Positions 31,161 to 43,417 are shown, numbered from the stretch's first letter. The stretch is DNA of 64,000 nt from Rhipidocladum racemiflorum (GCA_036346355.1 CM070585.1:7021001-7085000); one strand, 5' to 3'. Notes: generated by a model not told the origin, from the sequence alone. Numbers and translations are program-made.

Positions 31161-31461
31161 AGAATTTTTTGTTATTTAATATTTATTTTAAATCTTTTTT
31201 TCAAATCTAATCGATGGAAACACAAAATTGCAAAAATAGGCACCCGTCGCCGATCGCCCCATATTGGGGCGATAGGTACCTGGATGTAAAAAAAGCACTT
31301 GTAAAAATGAACACATGAAGGAGTAGATTTACCAACATATTTTGCATCCAGGTACCTATCGCCCCAATATGGGGCGATCGTGCTTATTTTTGCAATTTTG
31401 TGTTTCCATCGATTAGATTTGAAAAAATGATTTAAAATAAATATTAAATAAAAATAGATTC
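31161..31461. mobile_element. 301-bp fold-back element upstream of HSP90
   Basis: Two long inverted arms (31161-31286 and 31345-31461) are nearly identical apart from an 8-bp insertion in the left arm and a few substitutions; only about 58 bp separates them. Both arms contain the internal palindrome ATCGCCCCATATTGGGGCGAT. The element is flanked by TCGCACAT on both sides (31153-31160 and 31462-31469), an 8- to 9-bp duplication that suggests a hAT- or Mutator-type fold-back insertion. It is non-coding. The transcript of either strand would form a long hairpin. Confidence 0.85.
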
Positions 31462-31633
31462 TCGCACATCGGCACATGGCACCACCGTAGACTATTCCTG
31501 CTCACCAACGAGTAATAAATATAGCCCACCATATAAGGGATTATTACTGATTGGGCCCATGTATAGTCCACAGCCCATCATGCTGTGCGCTTTCTCATCA
31601 CAGAACTCGCGTATAGTCCACAAGCCTACGCAT

Positions 31634-31641
31634 TTCTGGAA
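31634..31641 (+). promoter_or_regulatory. Possible heat-shock element
   Basis: TTCTGGAA is a minimal nTTCnnGAAn pair about 80 bp before the TATA-like box of the HSP90 gene. Only one pair is obvious, so heat control is possible but not shown. Confidence 0.35.
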
Positions 31642-31715
31642 CCCTCCGGACTCCCCGCCTCGCCTCGTCTCCTTCCTCGCTCCTAAACCCGCCTCCATTC
31701 TCTCGCTCTCTCCAC

Positions 31716-31722
31716 GTATAAA
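31716..31722 (+). promoter_or_regulatory. TATA-like box of the HSP90 gene
   Basis: GTATAAA lies 102 bp before the start codon and predicts transcription from about 31745-31755. It is followed by AAACCCTAA, a telo-box-like string common in promoters of highly expressed plant genes. Confidence 0.5.
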
Positions 31723-31823
31723 CCCTAACCTCCTCTTATCCATTCGTCGCTTCCCGAAACGTCGCACCGAACCACCGTAAGAACACAAGCAAAAGCTCTG
31801 GGCTCTTCGATACTGCCTATCAC

Positions 31824-34800
31824 ATGGCGCCGGCGCTGAGCAGGAGCCTGGGGGCGTCGTCGGTGGCGGCGCTGCGGCCGGGCCCGTCGCGGGGGCCGCT
31901 GCGGGGCGCGCTCTTGCCGCAGGGGAGGGGCGCGGTGAGGTGCGCGAGAGGTGTGAGGTGGGAGGTGGGGAGGAGGGGGAGGCTGGTCGGGCTGAGGTGC
32001 GACGCTGCCGTCGCCGAGAAGCCCGCCGGGGAGGAGGAGGCGGCCGGCGAGAAGTTCGAGTACCAGGCCGAGGTGGGTGGAGGAGTTGGAATTCTTGCAC
32101 GGTTTGGTCGAATTTTGGATCGGTGTACAGAGACTTCTTTCGCGATAAGTCGGTGTGAAAAAAATGTTGCGTTTTGTCGTGGCAAATTTGTGCTTCGATA
32201 ACAGAGCAAAAAAACGCAAGAGCTGTGGATGAGATCCGCTGATGTTTGTAGATTTTATAGCTCGAGGATTGCGTGTTTACGCGATGTTTTCGTTGTCCTT
32301 CAGGTTAGCCGCTTGTTGGATTTGATTGTTCATAGCTTGTACAGCCACAAGGAAGTATTTCTCCGTGAACTTGTAAGGTTAGTCTCCTACTCAAACTCAA
32401 GATCTACAATTGAATTATATATCGTTATTCCCAAATAAGAATTGCTATCCCCAACTGCAGTGCCGCAATACCTGATCCTGACACATTTTCTATTTTGCCT
32501 CAGTAATGCAAGTGATGCCTTGGATAAGCTGAGATTTCTCAGCGTAACTGACCCCTCAGTGCTGGTTGATGGTGGCGAGCTGGAAATTAGGATTAAACCT
32601 GACCCAGAGGCTGGCACAATCACTATCACGTGAGTTCTTCTTCTTGTGTAGCTACTTACCATATTATGATATTAAGCATCAATTGTGATGCAAATCATTA
32701 TTCAGTCTCATTGATTTGAATCTTACAGTGATACTGGCATTGGGATGACCAAAGATGAACTCAAAGACTGCCTTGGAACTATTGCACAGAGTGGCACCTC
32801 AAAATTTTTGAAGGCTCTGAAGGTGCACCTTTTTTGTTCTACCTAAAATGATCTCATTTGTTTCATGGTTGACTTGATGTTAATTTCTCTGCTTTTTTCA
32901 GGAGAATAAAGATCTTGGTGCAGATAATGGACTTATTGGCCAATTTGGTGTGGGATTTTATTCGGCTTTTCTTGTTGCAGAAAAGGTATGGAATATCTCT
33001 TGGATTGTATCACCAGGGTAGACGAATCCTCCATGCTTTGCAAGAACTTGTCATTTCAAATTATTCTTGCATTTGTTTGCGAGGGAAATTATTCTTACAT
33101 TTTGATTTGCAACCCAAAAACGTTCCTCTAACTTGAAGTAATTCCATTAACTTGCAGGTTGTGGTGTCCACTAAGAATCCGAAGGCAGATAAGCAGTATG
33201 TATGGGAAGCTGTGGCTGACAGCAGCTCATACATTATCAAGGAAGAGACTGATCCTGAGAAAATGCTGACACGCGGAACACAAATTACTCTCTTTTTAAG
33301 AGTGAGGAGCTTACACTGATATTTATTATACAGCCTCCAGCGCCTAGATCAATTCTTAACATCTTTTTTGTTTCTTTAGGATGATGATAAGTATGAATTT
33401 GCTGACCCTGCGAGGATTCAAGGTCTAGTTAAGAACTACTCTCAGTTTGTTTCGTTCCCCATATATACATGGCAGGAGAAATCAAGAACAGTTGAGGTGG
33501 TTATGCTTTATTCTAATCCTCCTAATTATCACTGCAATTGGTATTTATTTCTTTTCCTCTTCTTTGCGCTTGTTACATCCTCTAAATAGGTTGAAGAAGA
33601 GGAAGAGTCGAAAGAAGGTGAAGAGGCAACAGAGGTTTGTTTTACGTGCATTTAATTGCCATTTTGTTCAAATTGACCCTTTTTTTAGCTGACATATTTC
33701 GTGTTTTGTCATAGGGTGAAAAGAAGAAAAAGATGAAAACTATCACTGAGAAGTACTGGGACTGGGAATTGGTTAATGAAACGAAGCCCATTTGGGTAAG
33801 CTGACACCCAATTTATTGTTACCACCTGCCATTGGTGCTTGCAGTGCAATTGTTATGTGAAATATGTTGTATTATCTGCCATAACCACATTTACAGATTT
33901 GGGTTTCAATTGGCTATTGAAAGAAACAGAAGTTGAATGCAAGTTTCTTCCATGCAGATGAGAAATTCTAAGGAAGTCGAGAAAACTGAATATAATGAAT
34001 TCTACAAGAAGACATTCAATGAATTTTTGGATCCTCTAGCCTATACACACTTCACAACAGAGGTGCTTGGACCTGTCAAAATTTAATTTTGTTATGTTCA
34101 TACACATTAAACATTTTGACAAAACTTAAGTTCTTAACAGGGTGAGGTGGAATTTCGGAGTGTGCTCTACCTTCCAGGAATGGCACCTCTTAACAATGAG
34201 GAGATAATGAATCCTAAGACCAAAAATATCCGATTGTATGTCAAGAGAGTCTTCATATCGGATGACTTTGATGGCGAGCTGGTATATTTCCACAATTTTA
34301 TATTATTGCCTTCACCTTACAGTTAAGACATTGGTTCTTCGGTTAATATGGTAATACGTTGAATGAATGCTGAATTTAGCGTTCTCTCTGCAGTTCCCCA
34401 GATACTTGAGCTTTGTAAAAGGTGTAGTTGACTCGAATGATCTTCCTCTCAATGTTTCTCGCGAGATTCTTCAGGAAAGTCGTATTGTAAGTTATGGAAA
34501 AACATTTGTGATTTAACATACAGTGGATTACCAGACTCTGCGGTCGTTGATGTTTGGAAATAATGGTTGACATCCTTATGTCTCAGGTCAGGATCATGCG
34601 AAAGAGACTTGTTAGGAAGACATTTGATATGATTCAGGAGATTGCTGAGAAGGATGACAAAGAGGTAAGAGTCAAGTCTTATTTTTCTTCCTCAGCTGTT
34701 GATATATTAGGCTTGTTTTGACGCTTGGTGTCGTTCATTCCGCAGGACTACAAGAAATTCTGGGAGAGTTTTGGCAAGTTCATGAAACTTGGTTGCATTG

Positions 34801-36180
34801 AGGACACAGGAAATCATAAGCGTCTTGCTCCTTTGTTGCGGTTCCGCTCTTCCAAAAATGAGACAGATTTAATAAGTCTTGATCAGTATGTAGAGAACAT
34901 GCCTGACAGCCAGAAGGCAATCTATTATATTGCTACAGATAGTCTTCAAAGTGCAAAAACTGCTCCTTTTTTGGAAAAGCTGGTTCAGAAAGACATTGAA
35001 GTATGAGCACATTGTATTATTGGTCCAGTAATTGATTTTCATTACTACAGTTTTATCTCACAGTGGCACTCTTATTTTAGGTTCTCTACCTTATCGAGCC
35101 GATTGATGAGGTAGCCATTCAGAATTTACAGACATACAAAGAGAAAAAATTTGTCGATATCAGCAAAGAAGACCTAGAATTGGGTAAGGGAACTCTTAAA
35201 AAATTTATGTGACTGGTTATAAACACTTGGCATTTTTTTTGCATGACACTGGCATATGTTGGCTGTTACAGGTGATGAAGACGAGGACAAGGAAAAGGAA
35301 AGCAAGCAGGAATACACACTTCTTTGTGACTGGATAAAGCAGCAGCTTGGTGATAAAGTTGCCAAGGTCCAAATTTCAAAGCGACTCAGCTCTTCGCCAT
35401 GTGTTCTTGTATCTGGCAAGTTTGGTTGGTCAGCCAACATGGAGAGGTAGCATGATGGTTCAGATCTCATACAAACAGAACATTAGCTAAAAAGTGTAGT
35501 GTACATTGTTTCTCTAATACTTGTTTCTTCAATTTGGTAGGCTCATGAAAGCACAAACACTTGGTGACACATCAAGCTTGGAGTTCATGAGAGGGAGAAG
35601 AATCTTTGAAATCAATCCCGACCACTCCATCATCAAGGACTTGAGTGTAAGAACTGCAATCTGTTGTTACAAATTGCACCTAATTTGTTACTATATCATG
35701 CTACATACCCATATTTTGATATACAAATCGATTCTAAGATATTGATGTATGTCGCAAACAAATACAGGCTGCTTGCAAAAACGAGCCTGAAAGTACTGAA
35801 GCCAAGCGAGCAGTTGAGTTGTTGTACGAGACTGCCCTGATCTCCAGTGGATATACTGTGAGTACAGCCAATGTATGCTTGTTCATGGCCTATGATGATA
35901 AATATGATTTGTAATCTCATAATTGTTCACTTGGATTGTCCAGCCTGACAGTCCAGCAGAGTTGGGAGGCAAGATCTACGAGATGATGACAATCGCCCTT
36001 GGCGGGAGATGGGGAAGGTCGGACACCGAGGAGGCTGAAGTAATCACCAGCGAGACCAACATTGAGGCGGACTCTTCTGAAGGTGGCGCGACGGAGGTTA
36101 TTGACTCTTCTGAAGGTGCCGCGACGGAGGTGGTTGAACCCTCTGAAGTGAGGACTGAGAGTGATCCATGGAAGGATTAG
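31824..36180 (+). CDS. HSP90C: Chloroplast HSP90 chaperone (HSP90C, HSP90.5 type)
   Basis: Nineteen exons: 31824-32072, 32304-32377, 32504-32629, 32729-32822, 32902-32985, 33158-33301, 33380-33496, 33590-33634, 33715-33795, 33958-34062, 34141-34281, 34394-34486, 34587-34664, 34746-35000, 35081-35183, 35272-35446, 35541-35646, 35768-35857, 35944-36180. All introns are GT-AG. The exons sum to 2397 nt, so 798 residues, the usual size for the plastid form. The first ~70 residues (Ser/Arg/Ala/Gly-rich) look like a transit peptide. The ATPase domain has Glu105/Asn109 in RELVSNASDALDKL, DTGIGM at 151-156 and GQFGVGFYSAFLVA. A charged linker (EEEEESKEGEE) follows, then the middle and dimerisation domains. 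The C-terminus is DPWKD, typical of plastid HSP90 rather than cytosolic MEEVD or ER KDEL. The family folds stromal proteins and supports protein import with the TIC complex and HSP70/HSP93. No defect was seen. Confidence 0.96.
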
Positions 36181-37643
36181 TGAGTTTTGTAGGCATCCCT
36201 TTTATTCCTTGGATTGGAAATGTATGTGCCAAATAGAAGTATACACCAGAGCCAGGTCTATGATAAGTGAGCGAAGTAACGCCTCAGTAAGAATATTGGG
36301 TTTGTCATAAATCTTGTTCGGGTTGCCGCGAGGCTAAATTTTGTAGGGATCTACTTATAAACGTCCAATGAAAATGTCTTATTTATATTTCATGGAATGA
36401 AATTCGTTTTGGTTAAGCTCATCATTAAACAAATCAGGCTACACCCCAGAGCAGGTTGGTCATCGCCTGTGTCAAGTCCGAACATCTGCACTAATCAACA
36501 ATTCACATATACGTTATGGGATATAGCCATCTAGTTTGGATATAGATGGTTATTTGGTTAGGTGGATATAGATAGCTAATTTTTTTGTTTGGTTGGATAG
36601 ATAAGGATGGATGCGATGAGCTATTTTATTGTTTGGTTAGCTGGATAAAGATGGATGTGCTAGTTATAATCAAGTTTTGAATTTCGGTTTGAATTTTTTG
36701 GACAAAATTTAATTGAATTTTGAATTCTCGGACAAATTTTGAATTTCCAGACAAAATTTATTTATTTTTAGACAAATTTTGACCGAAATTTGAATTTGAT
36801 CCTGCTAGTTATACCTTTTTGTGCAGCAAACTGAATGAGCCTGTCTGGCCTTTTTTCGGATGGCTCTATCCAGCATCTTGAGAGAATATTCTAAAAAACA
36901 GAATGGTCATATTCTATCCATCCATTCATCCAAATAATTAGATGATTTCAAATCTATAAATGATCATACCTCATCCACTAAACCGAACGCCACCTAATAT
37001 GCTCCAATGTCCGACATGAACATTCCTATCGTATGCCTCATTCTATGCCCCCACCACTACCACACATGCCATCTCATGCAGCTCATAATTATTCTTTCGC
37101 ACCGGTAGCTCTGTTCTCATCCATGTCTCTCTAGCTTGCGCTTGAGGAAATCCATGCGCCATGGCCGAAGTTCGAGTGGACTTTTCCTTTCCGTGGAGAG
37201 GTTGGAGCCTATGGGACTTATCGTTGTCACAATCAGATCTCACCAGATTTGGTGTGGACGATGCCAGAGGAGATGGTGTGAGCAGTGCAAGCCTCGCACT
37301 GCTAGATCCGAGCCCACTGGTAATGGGTGGCTCATCTCTATCCTCTATTTTTCTCAAATATTAATATTGATAAGTTGAGTTGTTGCAACAGCTGTTTTTG
37401 AATGTTGCAGCATAACATATCAAAATATTGCAGATGGTCTTTTTGTCGAAGCAAATATGTTTAATTTTTGTTGCAATATGTTCTTGTTTTTATTGCCCTA
37501 ATAGTTCATTTTTTTTTGCACATTTTTGTTGTTGTTTTCGTATTTTTTGCATCTTGAATAAAATATTTATTGCAAGCTTATGAACTATTCGTTATGCTTC
37601 AGAGATTTTTTGTTGCACCGGATCTTATCCCCCATCCATTCAC
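36181..37643. other. HSP90 3' region and intergenic DNA
   Basis: The 3' UTR likely ends within about 250 bp. At 36518-36960 there are repeated GGATATAGATGG(T/C)TA and GACAAATTTTGAA strings that look like a decayed MITE. No other gene is recognised. Confidence 0.4.
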
Positions 37644-38518
37644 CACGGGTGAAAACGGAATGGAAAGTTTCCGACCGTTCCAAAGAAAAACGAAAGCGGA
37701 AACGAGAAATACCGGTACAGAAATGGAAACGGAAATTTTTTGTCGGAAACGGAAACGGGAGAGCCAATTCCGGCGAAAACGGAAACGTAAATTCCGTATA
37801 AGTGAAACCGGAAACGGGCCGAAAAGGGAAATGAGCTTGGCCCAAAAATGATAAGGGAGAGTTTATATTTATTTTCGAATTAAAATAATTTCATAAATAC
37901 AAATGGTTTTATATAAAATATTAAATAGAGTTCAAAATTCCAAAAAAAATCTCAAAAATACTTTGGAACATTTTAAACCTCGAAAAATTATTTTCAAAAT
38001 AATTTTGTTTTTATTTTTTATAAATAAATTAATTTTATAAAATCTAAAAATAGGAAACTGGTATTTATAAACTCCAGAAAATCATAAATGAACATCGAAT
38101 AATAATATACAAATTTTAGGGTATTAAGCCTTTGTAGTTGGTGGAGCAAGAGGATATCAATGATAATTATATGGATGAGGACATGATAGTCTGATATAGG
38201 AGACAAATAATGTGCCTTCTGCTGACAAACTTGAGAAAAATTTTCTAGTGATACCAGTGAATATAACACTATTCTTATGTCCACCTTGGAGATGGAATAG
38301 GCTACATTGTTCTTGTGGTCATTTATATTGTGATTCTCTACTATGTTCTTGTGGAATTTTTCACTTTCGTTTCCGTATCCGCTCCGTTCCGTTTCACATT
38401 CATTTCCATCACTATCTGTTTCCGGGGTTTCCGATTTTGTTTTCGTTACTGATAAAAAATGTGGAAACGAAAATATAACAGTCATTGACCAACCGTTTCT
38501 GTACCGTTTTCATCCCTA
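37644..38518. mobile_element. Non-autonomous hAT element, copy 2
   Basis: The 875-bp relative of the element at 5506 runs from CACGGGTGAAAACGGAATGG to CCGTTTTCATCCCTA. It shares the GGAAACGG-rich ends and the same AT-rich interior in the same order (TTCGAATTAAAATAATTTC, then GTAGTTGGTGGAGCAA, then GTTCTTGTGG). The candidate TSD is decayed (ATTCACCA against ACTCACAA), so this copy is older or has been altered. Confidence 0.85.
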
Positions 38519-38759
38519 CTCACAACCCCCATTCTTCACATCCCAGCCCCTCCCTTCCGGTGGCTCATTGGTCTCTAATCGTTGGAACTAGCCACCATCA
38601 CAGCCATGCTCCTCCCGCTCTTACCTCTTTCTCTTTCCCTCTCTTGCCTCCCTCTTTCCCACTCTAGACTGACAAAGATAGGGTGTCGCAACGTAATGTC
38701 ACGTAATTAGACATCCGGCAATTTTTATTACGATAAGTTAGAGAAGTCCAAAATTCATT

Positions 38760-40440
38760 GGCGTGAGCAAGCAAGCACGAGCTGCAAGGCTCCACAGTTT
38801 GCAAGTCAACTGTACAGGGAGCTTCCCCCCCTTGAAATGATGTATCTTCTGATAGCCAATATTGCTTTATGGCATGACCTTAGAGGATCTCTGCCCCAAG
38901 GGAAGCATCCTCCTGTTTTACCGGAGGAACACCAAAAATAACCTTCAGTGGCGTCCAATGTGAGGCACTCAAGTGGAGTAAAAGCCATGGATCGTCACAT
39001 TCTTGAGGTTGCCATGGCGCCATTCTCGCGTCTAAATCAGACGTGACAAATCACCAAGAATCATATCAGGCTTTGCGTAGTTCCGCGCCCACTGCATAGG
39101 AACAATATTAGTGTCATCCTTCTCTAATAAAGTTTGGTAAATAATCTCACACAGAATCCTTCTCTAATAAAGTTAGATTTACCAAGTACAATAGAAATGA
39201 CGAGCTGCGCCAATTAATAAAGCTGAATTTCTAGAGAAAAGGTAATCATGAGTTAATTGAATTATTAGCTATATAACAGTGACTTACCCATAATATGAAA
39301 GTGTCCAAGGCAGGGGAAGCATCAAGACAAGAAAACAGAGGCAAATAATCATAGGCTAGCAAGGTGCTGAGAAGAGAAACACTTGAGGTGAAATAATTTG
39401 CCAGGCACCATCGATGCGTTCACCCTCTAAAAGAAGAGATGCTGCAGATTAATTATGTTACATGATATGACCACTATTGCATGCATATCACTGCACTGAA
39501 CTAATCTAAAGTTTCAGATTATGCATACCTCATTTGGCAACAATACCTTAAAGGTTTTCAAGATTAATTGGGTGCAATGGATGCAGGCTTGGCAAGAGCA
39601 TAACAATCAATGTCGGAATTACCAGAACATGACATTTTTAGCTCCTCCGCTTGTAATGGACCATGAGCTATCTCCTAGTGAGATCTACACTAGGTCACCG
39701 TCAAGGTGAATGCCGGAGATATTTGGAGCATTGCTCTCTATTGCTAGTAGCATTTTGCACTGACGTAACGATAGGTACTTGAGCTCCTACAGCACGCAAG
39801 GTATCTTCAGGCAAATCCTCATCATGACACAAGAGTTCCAAATGCTTCAAAACCAAAGAATTGTTTTTTTTAAAAAAAAGGAACCCCCCAACTCGTCATT
39901 GTTGATATGCACAGAACTAATGCAAGCGCAACCTCGTCAAGCAACCAAGTCCGGCAGTCGACTGAAAACTACAGTGTGTGAGGCTAAGATACTCAATTGA
40001 CTTTATGCTCCCATCAGATAAAATTGGGCACGGGATTACGGGAAGTTATACCCTGTCTTGCTGTTTCTTGCGCAAAGGCAGAATCAAGATGAGTACTTGG
40101 ATCCCCAGGTGTAACAGCAGTTGTAAGCTAATTGTCAAGATTAAGGTGTTGACATTGTACCAGTAGTAGATAGAGTGAAAGCTTAAGAGTCTTGAACCCC
40201 AACGCCTGAGTGATTTCGCAGAATGTGGTTGGGTTTGTAGACAAGATCCAGTGCTCTTTCATCCTTTGTACCTGCATGTTCATTCAAGCCCATTGATTTC
40301 GTATTGAAGGTGAGATTAGGAATTAGGACAGCATCTCCAAGAACGTATAAATGCATGACGTGGGTAGCACGGGGAGCATCTCGCAGTGGCATTAGGGCAT
40401 GTATATGATGCATGACATCCTGCAGGCAGAAGCACGGGAG
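38760..40440 (-). pseudogene. F-box/LRR (FBD-like) gene, broken by frameshifts
   Basis: The order on the minus strand matches the grass F-box/LRR family. After a CAG acceptor near 40420 come DVMHHIHALMPLRDAPRA, NLTFNTKSMGLNEHAG and DLVYKPNHILRNHSGVGVQ. Then, in other frames, come IEYLSLTHCSFQ, LGCLTRLRLHQF, LKYLSLRQCKMLLAIESNAP and finally LECLTLDATEGYFW with AILAIRRYI. Such proteins are SCF ubiquitin-ligase substrate receptors. Breaks include a double frameshift within the F-box region, a shift after GVGVQ, in-frame stops around 39960-40020 and a shift at an 8-G run near 38825. The first exon with the start codon was not found. Some breaks could be mis-read introns, but the homopolymer shift and the stops indicate decay. 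Confidence 0.75.
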
Positions 40441-40769
40441 GAAATTTCAACATTGTTAGATAAAAGTCAAATGGCAACATCAATGGGGGAAGGAAAATAG
40501 TAGGGCCATATGGGGTAGCATTCTAACCTTGGTGCTCTGCACAAAGTATGATAAATTACAGCGAAAGAAATGAATGGCAGTAGATTTGGCATTCTATAGG
40601 ACCTTTTGGAAAAGTCCCTTTCTTCGTAACAGTATTTGTGGTTAGTACTGATTAACTACAAAGTAACTGGTTTACATCCATTTGTGTCGATAACCAGGAT
40701 GCATGGAATGATGCTAGTGCTTCTATGCATTATCCTTCATTTTTTGTTTTAATGTTTGTGTAACTTTCA

Positions 40770-41125
40770 AATAGAGGGCAAGTGTGGGGCTCTGGTAGGG
40801 TTAGGGACACGGTGGCGTGGTGAGGCACCTTATCGTATTTGCGGTGGTGTTTCGTGGTGAGTGGAGTGTGTGGTGCTCTAGCTAGAGGGGGCCCTCTAGG
40901 AGGGTTGCGACGTCGTTGTTTCGTGGCGGTTTGGGGTGGTGCGTCGCGAGCTCAATGGTGATGTGTCGTTGTTGGAGTCGTGTGTCAACTTTTTCCATGT
41001 TGTTGGTGTCCCCACGGTTGGGATGGTGGTCGGTACCCTTGTAACTTCCTCTTCAGAGGCTATTATTATTTTCTTTTTTTCTAAGGTGAATGACAGAGCT
41101 GCTGCCTTGAGTTTCAATAAAAAAA
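40770..41125 (+). mobile_element. Possible truncated LINE 3' end
   Basis: A GT-rich stretch ends in GAATGACAGAGCTGCTGCC, then TTGAGTTTCAATAAAAAAA. This resembles the 3' ends of plant L1-type LINEs, which finish in an A-rich tail after a GAGCT(G/C)TTGCC-like motif. No reverse transcriptase remains, so this is a 5'-truncated copy at best. Confidence 0.4.
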
Positions 41126-41849
41126 TAGTGATGCATACCAGCACCTCCCAATGTGTCTTCTTATACAATAGAATGGGCAAATGAGTCAATCTAGCTAAGG
41201 AATGCAGATGAACGAGCATATAGCTTCTGAGGTCCAGGTAGTAGTACATCCGAATATTTCAAACTCCGATAGCTTTAGCAGTTAGCACCTACACTATGAC
41301 ATAGATGGCAATACGGCATAAACATTGGTAACTAAGATGAGACAATATACTGAACAAACAAGATCGAATTTGGCGACCAAGAGAACAAAGTTGCAGAGGT
41401 ATATGCGAAATTCCTCCCACCGCTAGAATTGGATCTTGCAAGCATAATAGTTAAATCAATCCTCTAGTGCGACTTATAAGCATTTTATACCTCATGAAGG
41501 CTGACCCCTGATTCTACTCCTTTGAGACAATGAGAACTAGTGTCATCTTGTTTGCAGGGTAAGCCATCTCTTTTAACCGCAGATGAATCACCCGATTCGC
41601 CTGCATCACAGTGCGGTTATGATAGGGAACAGACAATTAATCATGGAAGAAAAACATCAAGCTTTTTCACAAGAACGCTAACAGTATAAAAACCTAAACG
41701 TTCTTCGACCAAATTAACCCTTTGGTCAAAGGGTTAGTTGGGTTAATTTGGTCAAACAACTTGTGAATTTTTTTAAAAAATTAACCCTTTTACCCTCTTC
41801 AAGGAAAAAAAAAGAACCTTTTACGCAAAAATCCACATTGGTAAAAGCT
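41126..41849. other. Intergenic DNA, no gene recognised
   Basis: AT-rich sequence with no gene; it contains the palindrome listed separately at 41707. Confidence 0.4.
41707..41753. repeat. Double palindrome with W-box-like cores
   Basis: GACCAAATTAACCC (41707-41720) is perfectly inverted at 41740-41753. The loop overlaps a second palindrome, AACCCTTTG/CAAAGGGTT. GGTCAA (inverse TTGACC, the WRKY W-box core) occurs in the loop and at the right arm. It could form a cruciform or be a WRKY-bound site; neither is shown. Confidence 0.7.
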
Positions 41850-43145
41850 ATCCTACAAACAAAACGATCGGAATGCGCGATGAGCACGGCGAGAAATTTG
41901 TCTCATACTTTGTCGCCGTCGCTGGGTTCTTCCATCCTCGTGTCCTGCTAATCGGAACCGGTATATTTTTATCTTGTTGCTGCATGAACGTACATACCTT
42001 GAACAGTTGAGCTAGCCGTTCACGAAATTGCGCAAGTGCACGACCGGTTCGATTTGGGCAAATATAAAAGCAGTGCTCATTGGAGCTACTTAGGAGAGGA
42101 ATATGACCGTGTCAATTAATCCTTGTCCTGGAACCCAAGCAATGTCGGTAGAATACACCGACACACTTATTTTATTGTATGTCTAACATTGTCCACTTCT
42201 GATACGAGGTTTGTCCGATCTTTACGATGCGGAATTTTAATACTCACGTGCTCTCTTGATGAACGCTAGCTGATTCTTCGCTGCCAGATGTAATGAACTT
42301 ATAACTCTTTGATTCGCTAAGATCATACGTGTGCTGAACTTCACAGACACCGAGTGAAGTATATCGATCTCCCAATTCCCAATAAAAGGCATAGCGATCT
42401 TTGGAAGAAGTCACCTAATTCCCCCTCTCTATGTGCATGCCATGTAGGAAAAACAAGTGAGGAATACTTAATAGATGCAAAAATAGCTATCTTATTAATG
42501 TAGTGTCGGCTTTTACAATATGTGAATATAAAAGATAGAAAGAGGAAGCCGTAAGGAACACCGTTTTATGCACTGGAGCAACATAATTCTTTTTTCGCAC
42601 AATGTAGCAACATAATTCTATTATACAGGTTTTAAAGTTCTCTGAAAAACCGAACTGTTTTTTCTTCCCTTTCCTGTAGGCACTATTTTGCCTACTGTAG
42701 CAGCCATGACTTGCACTGTAGCACTTGAACTTGGTCATGTAGCACAGTGTGCCCGCGTGGCTCCTTTGAAATTTCTTCGACACCTTTATACCTAACAACA
42801 AGCAAACACCCGCTATTAGATAGCATACAATTTTCATATAGGAAAGAAAAGTGACAAAGAAGAAGATTCACCTGGTGTTGCATAGCTCTTACCCTAGTGC
42901 TAGGGATGTCCTCATCAACTTCTATCTGTGGTAGCTCCAGTGAACATTGTGAATGATTAATCGTTATATTAGGGCTTTCATATCGATGAATGGACCTGAG
43001 GAAAATTGAGTCTCTGTGTGTCCCGAGGACATGAACTCTTCCTTTTTGAAGTTGAGGTGATTCGATGTTACTAGAAAACATATATAGAAAAATGGCAAAC
43101 TTTACGTATACAAGATAGGCAAATCAGAAGCTCTGAATGGAACAT
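41850..43145. repeat. Local duplication, copy A
   Basis: This segment aligns by eye with 49596-50220. Shared landmarks in order are CGATCGG(A/G)ATGCGCGA(T/C)GAGCACG, GGGCAAATATA(C)AAAAGCAG, CCTGGAACCC, GAGGACATGAACTC and (G/A)GAGCTCTGAATG, written here with variable positions in brackets. Copy A is longer in the middle. It breaks off at the copia insertion and resumes after it (47870). No protein is recognised in either copy, although a TATA-like box is conserved. Confidence 0.7.
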
Positions 43146-43404
43146 TATTGTGTATGGCTCACATATACAAAGCAGGGGTTGTGTTTGGAAAAGTGGATCA
43201 TGTATCCGGGGTATAAATATGTACTGATAACCTTCTGTAACCCTAATTGTGAAAATAAATTCCTCATATGGACGGATCCATAGCGATTCAGCTTCTAGGG
43301 ATGTAGGCTTTGCTAAACCTTGTTAACAAATCCTTGTATCTTTTGTATGCTTGCTTGGCTTGTGAGACCACGTTCTTCGTGCTAGGCTACTTCCGATTGC
43401 AATA
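43146..43404 (+). repeat. 5' LTR of a decayed copia element
   Basis: The 259-bp LTR is recognisable by alignment with 47631-47869. Shared strings include TTGTGTATGGCTC, TATGGACGGATC against TACGGACAGAATC, GATTCAGCT, GGCTTTG and GTTAACAAATC against ATTAACAAATC. It is directly preceded by AACAT (43141-43145), the left TSD. Confidence 0.85.
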
Positions 43405-43406
43405 AT

Positions 43407-43417
43407 TGTTATTAGAG
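43407..43417 (+). other. Mutated primer-binding site of the copia element
   Basis: TTATTAGAGCC begins 3 bp after the 5' LTR. The usual plant site is TGGTATCAGAGCC, complementary to the 3' end of initiator tRNA-Met. Several bases are lost, in line with the age of the element. Confidence 0.65.

Noticed and set aside
31492..32219. Long minus-strand frames opposite HSP90 exon 1
   Set aside because: They are antisense to the transit-peptide exon, which is GC-rich; the plus-strand gene is certain.
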